A stretch of 5,621 nucleotides of DNA from Acidimicrobiales bacterium (GTDB lineage Bacteria > Actinomycetota > Acidimicrobiia > Acidimicrobiales > Palsa-688): contig JASHVH010000379.1 in the NCBI GenBank assembly GCA_030039575.1, forward strand, positions 1-5,621, written 5' to 3'. This document shows, in pieces, positions 1-4,962 of the stretch. Below the pieces are notes generated by a model. That model was not told the DNA's origin. It saw only the letters and a program-made list of their open reading frames with translations, and did no database searches. The stretch's first letter is position 1, and each line of letters starts with the position of its first letter. The position numbers and the translations under genes were made by a program.

Positions 1-314
1 TAGTAGTTGGACTCTGTGCTCAGCGTCTTCCACAGGTCACGAGCGTGGATCACGAGGAGAAGGTCGTCGGCGGCCTGGAGATGGATGTTCCACGTCCGCG
101 GCGGGGCTGGTTGGAAACTGACAGGTCGCATGTCGCGCGGGTTGCGGGCGTCGATCACCGAGAAGCCTCCCGAGAACACGTGGCCCACGTACACGTACCC
201 GCGGTAGTACTGCAGCTGCATCCCGTCGGGCCGTCCCGCCTGGTCACACTCACCGAGCGGGAGAAAGCCGCGGTTGAGCGCCACCCGGGGCTCCACTGTG
301 CGCGTGCTGCTCAC
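1..314 (-). CDS. LVIVD-repeat (beta-propeller-like) protein, N-terminal part only, cut by the left window edge
   Basis: This frame is open on the minus strand from a GTG at 314-312 to the window edge, giving 104 codons. A GAGG at 322-319 lies four bases upstream, and the GTG overlaps the TGA stop of the HbpS-like gene (GTGA), which suggests translational coupling. The visible protein has the motifs LNRGFLPLGECDQAG, YYRGYVYVGHVFSGGFSVID, and then WNIHLQAADDLLLVIHA. The pattern 'GYVYVGH-FS-GFSVID-RNPRDMRPV' followed by 'DDLLLVI' is the hallmark of LVIVD-repeat proteins, which are usually about 350-400 residues of short beta-blade repeats with no assigned enzyme activity. No signal peptide is visible at this N terminus, so a cytoplasmic location is likely. 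The family call rests on recognised motifs, and the function is unknown. About three quarters of the protein would lie outside the window. Confidence 0.72.
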   Translation of the reverse strand, partial: MSSTRTVEPRVALNRGFLPLGECDQAGRPDGMQLQYYRGYVYVGHVFSGGFSVIDARNPRDMRPVSFQPAPPRTWNIHLQAADDLLLVIHARDLWKTLSTESNY

Positions 315-748
315 CTGGCCTCGACCGTCCCTGCGGCAGCAACGGCGACTTCGTGGTCCTGGTCGGGGCTGCCTCCTCCCGCCCCTACGGCCCCGATCTG
401 GACGCCGTCAGGGCCATGCAACGGGATGCCTCCGGGGACGAACGCCAACGGGCTCGTCACCGACACGTCGATCGTGAACAACGGTGCGCCCGGCTGCACG
501 GCGCCCGCCAAGTCGCGCGTCGGCTGGGCGAAATACAGCGCCGTACGGGCCTTGGAGTGGCTCGTCTCGATCGACGCCAGCGCCGCGCCGTCCATCCGGT
601 GGGCGGCCACCAGGTTGCCACCGGCGTCGATCACCGTGATGGTCGACGGCACCCCCAGTGACGTGGCCTTGTCCACGCCGGCGGTAATGAGGTCTAGCGC
701 TGTGGCGAGGGGCAGGGTTGTGAACGAGATTTTCGGCATGTCAGCCAT
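311..748 (-). CDS. GlcG/HbpS-family (DUF336) small haem-binding-type protein
   Basis: This is a 145-residue protein from ATG 748-746 to TGA 313-311. An upstream in-frame ATG at 787 is possible, but the one at 748 has a perfect GGAGG (757-753) four bases before it and gives the usual family length of about 135-145 residues. Family features include TITVIDAGGNLVAAHRMDGA (residues 35-54), followed by the helix with SHSKARTAL (63-71). The C terminus has GVQIGAVGAGGGSPDQDHEVA (about 115-135), the glycine-rich loop plus Asp-Gln-Asp turn typical of GlcG/HbpS. Relatives include HbpS of Streptomyces (haem binding, partner of a sensor kinase) and GlcG of glycolate-utilisation loci; many others sit unexplained beside catabolic genes. 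No secretion signal is visible, unlike HbpS. The gene lies between a repeat-rich promoter region and the coupled LVIVD gene. The family is secure, but the ligand is unknown. Confidence 0.88.
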   Translation of the reverse strand: MADMPKISFTTLPLATALDLITAGVDKATSLGVPSTITVIDAGGNLVAAHRMDGAALASIETSHSKARTALYFAQPTRDLAGAVQPGAPLFTIDVSVTSPLAFVPGGIPLHGPDGVQIGAVGAGGGSPDQDHEVAVAAAGTVEAR

Positions 749-880
749 CGGACCTCCAGTAGTTGTCGTTGTCACGAAGCGGTTCACGGGACGCGCAACG
801 CCGCCGTTTGCAATCGTCTCGGTTGTGGTAAATCATCTCGGTTACGACGCTGGTATATCGACACGGAGTATCGACTATTT
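749..880 (-). promoter_or_regulatory. Probable promoter/operator region of the HbpS-like gene, with two direct-repeat pairs
   Basis: On the minus strand AACCGAGACGATT (824-812) and AACCGAGATGATT (843-831) differ at one base and are 19 bp apart. Just upstream GTCGATA occurs twice, 13 bp apart (plus-strand TATCGAC at 856-862 and 869-875). The stretch is more A/T-rich than its surroundings. The frame that crosses it from 1172 loses its G/C third-position bias here, as expected for non-coding DNA. Paired direct repeats just before a start are a common arrangement for repressor or activator binding. The binding protein is not identifiable, though the divergent LysR protein is an obvious candidate. 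Confidence 0.4.
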
Positions 881-1172
881 CTTGTCCCGGCGCAGCTTCG
901 TTTCCTCGCCGGACGATCTCGGCCGCCAGCTCCGTACCGTGTCGGACGGCAACGCCGATCATGAACGAGGTCATCTTGATGCCGTAAGCGTCGAACAGGG
1001 GCATGCCTTCGGGGGCCCGGTACTCGAAGAAGCTGTTCTGGCCGAAGTCGGGACACCCGGGGCATATTGGCTGGGTGATCGAGCCGCTCGCCTCGCTGAT
1101 GGGTTGCCCGCCGGCCTCAAACTGAACTGACACGCTGACGGCAATCCGCGCCCGCCAGGCCAGAAGGAACAA
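875..1172 (-). pseudogene. Unrecognised coding stretch with apparent frameshift near its 3' end
   Basis: A minus-strand frame open from a TTG at 1172 reads well, with about 90% G/C third positions, from roughly 1120 to 915. It encodes segments such as QPICPGCPDFGQNSFFEYRA and PLFDAYGIKMTSFMIGVAV, including a CPGC pair that could bind metal. Uninterrupted, the frame runs to a TGA at 743-741, eight bases into the HbpS-like gene, but after about 915 its codon bias collapses. Skipping one base near 914 enters a frame that keeps the bias, reads SGEETKLRRDKK and stops at TAG 877-875, just before the repeat-rich region. No convincing ribosome site precedes the TTG at 1172 or the GTG at 1133. I do not recognise the family. 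It may be the decayed first gene of the leftward operon, or an intact gene with one base error in this sequence. Confidence 0.4.
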
Positions 1173-1304
1173 ACAGCTTCAGCCACCAAATCCCCTCTCA
1201 TCCGGTAGCCGGCATCACGACCGAACCACCAAGACAGAAAACCACGGGCGGGCCTTCGCTTCAAGAGCTGTGCATGAGATCTATAAAATCGATAAGGTTT
1301 CCGC
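1173..1304. promoter_or_regulatory. Divergent intergenic region with LysR-type operator candidate
   Basis: This lies between the leftward block and lysR. At 1279-1293 an imperfect dyad ATCTAT-AAA-ATCGAT (five of six pairs) forms ATC-N9-GAT. This satisfies the T-N11-A rule of LysR-type binding sites, with T at 1280 and A at 1292. The TATAAA inside it (1282-1287) could be the -10 of lysR, so binding would repress lysR, the usual autoregulation in this family. The ribosome site AAGG (1294-1297) sits seven bases before the lysR ATG. No equally clear site was seen nearer the leftward gene. Confidence 0.45.
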
Positions 1305-2201
1305 ATGCCAAGCCTCCGTGGGCTGCAGTGTTTCGTCGCGGTGGCCGAGACCCGAAACGTCACGGCTGCGGCAAAGCGCCTTGGCATCACCCAGCCGGCG
1401 CTGTCGCATCAGCTAACTGCGTTGCACGAAGAGGTCGGTCTTGTCCTGTTGGAGCGCACCAGGCAGGGGATGACCCTCACCACCGCAGGCCGAGCGCTGT
1501 TGCCTGTTGCCGTGCAAGCCGTCGTCGCCGAAGACCGGTTCGCAACCCAGGCGGGGCGGCTCGCTCGGGCCGAAACAGGCCAGCTGCGCGTCGGTTGCGC
1601 CCAGTCGGTCACCACCGGGCTGCTCCCCACCGTGCTGCAACGCTGGCGCTCCCATCGGCCAGAGGTCGACGTGTACCTGACCGAGTACGACAGCGCCGAT
1701 CGGATCGTCGCTGCGCTCGAACGGAACACGATCGATGTCGGGGTCTGCCCGGCGGCGACGGCCTGGGACGGCGTAACGACCGAGATCGGGTGGGAAGAGA
1801 TCGTGGTTGCCGTCGCCAAGAATGACCCACTGGCATCACTGCCAGACGTCGATGTCGACCAGCTCAGCAAACGGCCGCTCGTCCTCTACAGCCAGTCGCA
1901 CGGCCTCACGCCTTGGATCGACACCCTGCTCGCCCGAGCCGAGCGCCGGTCACACGTGGCCGTGAGGACCGGTCACACGTGCGCTGCGCCCGTGCTCGCG
2001 GCAAGCGGGATCGGTGCCGCGGTGGTGCCGCTGTCGGCGCTACCAACCAGGTTCGTCGGTTCGGTCAAACCGTTCCGGCCGCGACAGGGCCGTCTCCTCC
2101 TGGCCTACACTCAGCTCCGCAACGACCCCCTTGTGGCGGCCTTCGTGGCCGAACTTGTCGCCGTCGGCGTGCCTAAGTTGCCTACCTCCAATTCGTCCTG
2201 A
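1305..2201 (+). CDS. LysR-type transcriptional regulator
   Basis: This is a 298-residue protein, the normal length for the family. ATG 1305 is preceded by AAGG seven bases upstream. The N-terminal winged helix-turn-helix spans about residues 3-61. It includes NVTAAAKRLGITQPALSHQL (18-37), whose second half is the recognition helix, then the wing VLLERTRQGMTLTTAG (47-62). A linker helix follows, and an effector-binding domain starts near GQLRVGCAQS and continues to about residue 290 (two Rossmann-like subdomains of the periplasmic-binding type). The protein should be a cytoplasmic tetramer that activates a divergent operon when bound to a small metabolite and represses itself. Its divergence from the HbpS-like/LVIVD pair makes those its likely targets. 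The ligand cannot be read from the sequence. Codon use matches the GC-rich background. Confidence 0.95.
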   Translation: MPSLRGLQCFVAVAETRNVTAAAKRLGITQPALSHQLTALHEEVGLVLLERTRQGMTLTTAGRALLPVAVQAVVAEDRFATQAGRLARAETGQLRVGCAQSVTTGLLPTVLQRWRSHRPEVDVYLTEYDSADRIVAALERNTIDVGVCPAATAWDGVTTEIGWEEIVVAVAKNDPLASLPDVDVDQLSKRPLVLYSQSHGLTPWIDTLLARAERRSHVAVRTGHTCAAPVLAASGIGAAVVPLSALPTRFVGSVKPFRPRQGRLLLAYTQLRNDPLVAAFVAELVAVGVPKLPTSNSS

Positions 2202-2216
2202 ACCGCAGCATGCGGT
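2202..2216 (+). terminator. Small hairpin directly after lysR, possible terminator
   Basis: ACCGCA-GCA-TGCGGT is a perfect six-pair stem with a three-base loop, starting one base after the lysR TGA and followed by ATTTC. The T tract is short, so it is at best a weak intrinsic terminator or an mRNA 3' stabilising hairpin. Confidence 0.3.
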
Positions 2217-2776
2217 ATTTCAGCTGGGCGACGTCCGTGTTAAAGGGCGAACACCTATAGCAAGGAGTCGCACGCTTCCTGCGGCCAAGGATCTCGCTCA
2301 GTCACAGGTGCCGCCTACCCCTGGCCACCGTGGACGACTTCCAAGAGCCTGTCAGCGTCAAGCGTTCGCTGCTTCAAATGGGTAGACGACGAGTTCGGCA
2401 GAGCGACCACCTGCTTCGAGCCGGGAATGCGAACTGCTGGCTACAGGTTGAGCACCAGTGGGATGAGGTTGATGCCTCTGGGCAGCATTCGGCCGAGCTC
2501 AGGAAGCGTAGCCCACTTCTCCGAGGGTCTCTGGTCAGTTCTGCCCGCCGGACTGGGCGGCTAGCGCTCCGGCCGGAGGGGGTGCCCAGGGTCATCGTCC
2601 GACCCGGCTGCCACTGGGACATGGAGCGCGGCGAGCTGGGGAGGGTGCGGCGGGCACCGCAGCGGCCAGTGGTATGGCTCGGGTCGGGCACGGAGGTACC
2701 CGCTTGAGTATCAGCACTGGACGGCCATCCCTCCTAAGGAAGGTGCGCCGTTCGTGCTTCCGTAGGGGGAGGGAGA
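2217..2776. other. Gene-poor intergenic stretch
   Basis: About 560 bases hold no gene I can support. Open frames occur on both strands (for example 2330-2707 plus, 2374-2691 minus), but their products are Arg/Ser/Pro-rich, resemble no family and have no good ribosome site. A short minus-strand reading around 2500-2455 gives RMLPRGINLIPLVLNL before a stop and might be a relic of something older. A 12-bp perfect palindrome CTCCGGCCGGAG lies at 2567-2578. The stretch may be decayed coding DNA plus the upstream region of the next gene. Confidence 0.5.
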
Positions 2777-2858
2777 ATGGTCGACGCTTGTCGTAGCCGG
2801 GCACGGGGTCCGAATCGGTTGAACCGTAGCGATCAGCGCGTTCCTGATCGGGGCCGGG
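2777..2858 (+). other. Probable true 5' end of the secreted-protein gene, in a different frame
   Basis: An ATG at 2777 has a strong purine-rich ribosome site (GGAGG at 2768-2772, four bases before). It opens with MVDACRSRARGPNRLNR, a basic segment like a signal-peptide n-region. This frame then continues without hydrophobic character to a stop near 2930. The frame of the downstream gene, open after a TGA at 2820-2822, supplies the missing hydrophobic core: AISAFLIGAGLVSLSIPASSA from 2829. Skipping one base at about 2828 joins the two into a normal signal peptide ending ASSA-Q. Confidence 0.55.
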
Positions 2859-3875
2859 TTGGTCAGTTTGTCCATCCCAGCGTCGAGCGCACAAGGCTAT
2901 CCCGTCTCGGGGCCATGGGTTGGTAGCTATTTATGCGCGCAGGGCCAAACGGGTCTTCGACTGACAATTCAGAACCCGCAGGGGAACCTCCTCACTGCCA
3001 CTTTTGACTTTTATCCTTTAGCGAGCAACGCGGCAGCAGCCTCGGGAAGCTTCATAATGACGGGCAACTACGAGGGCAATCGCGTTATATTGGAACAGGC
3101 TCACTGGATAAATCAGCCGCTAGGCTACGTAATGGTGAGCTTGGAAGGCCAAATCAGTGGTACAAATCTTAGCGGCTCAATTTTCGGTCCTGGCTGCGCC
3201 ACATTCTCTGTAAGCAGAGCCACTCCCGCTCGCGTTGCAATCGTTGCCCGCGGCTTCAGTCAAAAGATGATTGGCTCGGCTACCGACATCTCTTTTGGGG
3301 TCGAGTTGAGGAACGAGTCCCTCGTCATGGACGCGTTCGGCATCTCCATCACCGCAAATTTTGTCGACAAGTACAGCCGTTCAGTGGCTACCGAAAGCCA
3401 CAGCCTGACTGTCATACCCGCTGGCAAGGTGTTCTACTACGGGGGCTACATTCAGTCGAACGTCTCTTTGACGGTGGCGACCATGCACCTTGAAGTGAAA
3501 ACGACCGCGACACAACCGAAGGGGCTCGTGTTACCATCCGTCAGTGACGTGCGAGTAACAAGTGGAGGTTTGGAACCGGGCGTGAAAGGGCAGCTCACGA
3601 ACCCCTATCGCAAGTCACTTCCCTCGGATGCCTCCATTTACGCGGTCTTCTTGAACGCGAGCGGCAAAATCGTGGGTGGCGGGCAGGTCTTCGCCGAAGC
3701 ACAGGTTGAACCGGGCGCAACCGTCTCGTTCGGTTTCTCGGAATACCCGCCGCCTGAGATCGCGAGTGCAGAAATGTCGGTCGACCCGTGCGACTGGGTA
3801 TCTGCATCCGTGGAGGGACAGGAGTGCCCTCTGAGGCTTCCGCCAGTGGAGATAAGCCAGGTACCGGGTTATTGA
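2859..3875 (+). CDS. Secreted two-part protein: 'WxGxYxCxQG' domain plus FxLYD-like beta repeats
   Basis: The longest in-frame open stretch with a legal start begins at TTG 2859 (338 codons). That TTG has no good ribosome site and cuts a signal peptide in half, so translation probably starts at 2777 with a frame discrepancy between. After the ASSA cleavage site, residues 18-120 form a compact domain with PWVGSYLCAQGQTGL, LEQAHWI, GYVMVSLEG and FGPGCATF. I have seen this pattern in uncharacterised bacterial exported proteins; C26 and C113 could form a disulfide. Residues about 130-335 contain two FxLYD-like beta-sandwich segments (GVELRNES...VIPAGK and GQLTNPYRK...VEPGAT). A further pair of cysteines (DPCDW, GQECP) ends the chain. 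A/T-ending codons (TTT, TAT, TTA, ATA) are much more frequent than in lysR, suggesting acquisition by transfer. The function is unknown; it is likely extracellular or cell-wall associated. Confidence 0.75.
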   Translation: MVSLSIPASSAQGYPVSGPWVGSYLCAQGQTGLRLTIQNPQGNLLTATFDFYPLASNAAAASGSFIMTGNYEGNRVILEQAHWINQPLGYVMVSLEGQISGTNLSGSIFGPGCATFSVSRATPARVAIVARGFSQKMIGSATDISFGVELRNESLVMDAFGISITANFVDKYSRSVATESHSLTVIPAGKVFYYGGYIQSNVSLTVATMHLEVKTTATQPKGLVLPSVSDVRVTSGGLEPGVKGQLTNPYRKSLPSDASIYAVFLNASGKIVGGGQVFAEAQVEPGATVSFGFSEYPPPEIASAEMSVDPCDWVSASVEGQECPLRLPPVEISQVPGY

Positions 3876-3991
3876 GTGACCTTGCCCTGGAAGAGCAAAA
3901 GCACCAGTCAAACGGTCGTGGCCGTGCAGCTTGAGGTACCTCGTCCTCACATGTCATGTCCTGGTCAAACCGGTTCAGGTCGGGCGGACGG
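3876..3991. other. Short gap between convergent genes
   Basis: The gap separates the plus-strand secreted protein from the minus-strand one. It contains a perfect 10-bp palindrome GAGGTACCTC at 3933-3942, but no hairpin followed by a T tract in either direction, so no terminator is called. Confidence 0.4.
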
Positions 3992-4418
3992 TCATCTGCA
4001 GTTGGGAAGCGTCTGGGGCAGGTCGGTGATCGTAGACTGGGCGGTGAGCGCTCCCTGGTCGTCCTCATAGACGACGGTCAAAGTCAGGTGGTCAGCGTGG
4101 ATTTCCTTAGCACCCTCGGCGAAATCGGCCATCGCCTGGAGCCAGCCTCGGCGGTCCGGTCCCGGCGGCGGGTGGGCTTCTCCATAGCGAGCAAGGGCTA
4201 CAAGACCGTTGTAGAGGTCGTTGATGATCGGCTGGCTAGGGCTGGTAGCCCTAGCGATCACGGCACATAAGTGGGACTTGTTTTGATGGAACCAGCCATT
4301 TAGGGTCTCGGCCGACGCGGGGGCGGCGATGAGCGTGGAGGGTTGTTACAAGGGCGGCGATGAGCGCGTGGTTTGTTACTAGGGCGGCGACGGCCGTCAG
4401 GAATTTGCGTGTGTTCGT
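3992..4418 (-). pseudogene. Small exported protein, start codon missing and frame broken inside the signal peptide
   Basis: The 3' frame reads leftward from about 4345 to TGA 3994-3992. It begins LIAAPASAETLNGWF and ends TITDLPQTLPNCR, with good G/C third positions. A GTG at 4261 would give 89 residues but has no ribosome site and removes the exported N terminus. Upstream in another frame lies NTRKFLTAVAALVT (from 4415), a textbook start of a signal peptide, with AAGGAG at 4428-4423. Joining the two by skipping one base near 4346 gives n-region NTRK, a long hydrophobic core and a PASA-E cleavage site, leaving a mature protein of about 105 residues. No ATG, GTG or TTG lies in the right place: only ACG (4418-4416) directly before NTRK, as if an ATG had been lost. 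The mature part has a helical first half and a beta-rich end (HLTLTVVYED). I do not recognise the family. Confidence 0.5.
4321..4390. repeat. 30/31-bp tandem repeat, 2.3 copies, inside signal-peptide coding region
   Basis: The units are 4321-4351 (31 bp), 4352-4381 (30 bp) and a partial one at 4382-4390. Each begins GGGCGGCGA(TGAGCG) and ends TTGTTACAA or TTGTTACTA; the two full copies differ in the middle and by one base of length. Read on the minus strand the 30-bp unit encodes LVTNHALIAA, so it lengthens the hydrophobic core of the signal peptide. The 31-bp unit throws the frame. A 10-bp palindrome GACGGCCGTC follows at 4389-4398. Confidence 0.8.
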
Positions 4419-4422
4419 GCGT

Positions 4423-4475
4423 CTCCTTACTTGGATCGGCCGAGGATACCCCCGGCTCGGTGATCGCCTATCGTA
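4423..4475 (-). promoter_or_regulatory. Ribosome site and possible -10 for the small exported protein
   Basis: On the minus strand AAGGAG (4428-4423) is a near-ideal ribosome site. TACGAT (4475-4470) fits the actinobacterial TANNNT -10 box, but no clear -35 sits at the right distance. The ribosome site supports a gene starting near 4415 rather than at the GTG 4261. Confidence 0.35.
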
Positions 4476-4630
4476 AGCGCACGACCTCGATGACTGGAAG
4501 GTTCACGGGAGTCACTTCTCCCCTGAGCCAGCCCCGATGGCGCTGAGACGTTGAGCGGTCAGCTCTCTGTCGTGGTACGATCCTGTCACGCATCCTGAGC
4601 CGGTTGTCGCGATCGGCTGGATACAGGTCG

Positions 4631-4664
4631 GTGACAAATGTCACGGGTCCGTGACAATTGGCAC
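4631..4664. promoter_or_regulatory. Two operator-like palindromes of the GTGA-N6-TCAC class
   Basis: Site 1, GTGACAAATGTCAC (4631-4644), is a perfect 6+2+6 inverted repeat. Site 2, GTGACAATTGGCAC (4651-4664), is the same with one mismatch. The starts are exactly 20 bp apart, about two helical turns, so two dimers could bind the same face. The GTGA-N6-TCAC core matches the CRP/GlxR-type consensus; other palindrome-binding regulators cannot be excluded. The sites lie 50 bp downstream of a possible -10 (4576-4581) and about 160 bp upstream of the nearest rightward ORF. Confidence 0.5.
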
Positions 4665-4808
4665 ATGGTCGATTCGTGAGAACAGCACTCGGCCCAGTAC
4701 AGCAAGCGGGACCCGCTTCGATACCGGTTCTCTCGGCAGTTCTGCCCACCCAATTAGCCGCTGGTGCCGCCCACTGGTGCCTACCGGGCGCGGTCGGTAC
4801 CAACTAGC

Positions 4809-4814
4809 TACGAT
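4809..4814 (+). promoter_or_regulatory. Possible -10 box for a leaderless transcript
   Basis: TACGAT fits TANNNT and ends seven bases before the ATG at 4822, so the transcript would start at or next to that ATG. No recognisable -35 lies upstream. Confidence 0.3.
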
Positions 4815-4821
4815 CGGGTCC

Positions 4822-4962
4822 ATGTTCGATCGCGTCGGCGCGGGTGAGCATTCGGAGCAACAACCGACTGTCTTGGATGTGTGCCCGAACCGCTGGCACG
4901 CTTCGGTCGCTAAAAGGCGCGCCGCGCCAGGTGCCCCGAGCAGCAAGGACCGGAGCATGTGA
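4822..4962 (+). CDS. Possible small leader ORF (46 residues), overlapping the FG-GAP gene start
   Basis: The frame runs from ATG 4822 to TGA 4960-4962, beginning MFDRVGAGEHSEQQP and ending PGAPSSKDRSM. There is no ribosome site, but a TACGAT seven bases upstream would make it leaderless, which is common in actinobacteria. About 73% of third positions are G or C. The stop overlaps the GTG of the next gene by four bases (GTGA), the usual sign of coupled translation. It has no signal peptide, membrane segment or known motif. The same frame is open back to a GTG at 4651, which lies inside an operator-like site and is a less likely start. It may be only a chance ORF. Confidence 0.3.
   Translation: MFDRVGAGEHSEQQPTVLDVCPNRWHASVAKRRAAPGAPSSKDRSM

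Larger units (their letters stand above)
4476..4821. other. Gene-poor regulatory stretch
   Basis: No coding region is supported here. A minus-strand frame (4468-4803) and a plus-strand frame (from 4651) are open, but their products are Arg/Pro/Ser-rich and match nothing. The stretch holds a weak promoter candidate, TTGAGC (4551-4556) with TACGAT (4576-4581) at a long 19-bp spacing. It also holds the paired operator-like palindromes listed separately and a direct repeat of CTGGTGCC (4761-4768, 4774-4781). Confidence 0.45.

Noticed and set aside
45..1130. Long plus-strand open frame of 361 codons
   Set aside because: It runs antisense through the LVIVD and HbpS-like genes, whose family motifs are on the minus strand. 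It is open only because of GC-rich codon bias, and its product resembles nothing.
2330..2707. Plus-strand open frame of 125 codons starting at GTG
   Set aside because: It has no ribosome site, random-looking composition and no motif. The opposite strand is equally open.
2592..2894. Minus-strand open frame of 100 codons over the start of the secreted-protein gene
   Set aside because: It overlaps the ribosome site and signal-peptide region of the plus-strand gene, and its Arg/Pro-rich product has no recognisable features.
3956..4270. Plus-strand open frame of 104 codons
   Set aside because: It is antisense to the small exported protein, which has better third-position bias and a matching signal peptide upstream on the minus strand.
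4321..4390. Possible CRISPR-like or iteron array
   Set aside because: There are only two full units directly abutting, without spacers, and they read as a duplicated signal-peptide core.
4491..4520. tRNA-like T-loop resemblance (GGTTCACGGG)
   Set aside because: There is no matching acceptor stem, anticodon arm or conserved GTTCRA pattern around it.
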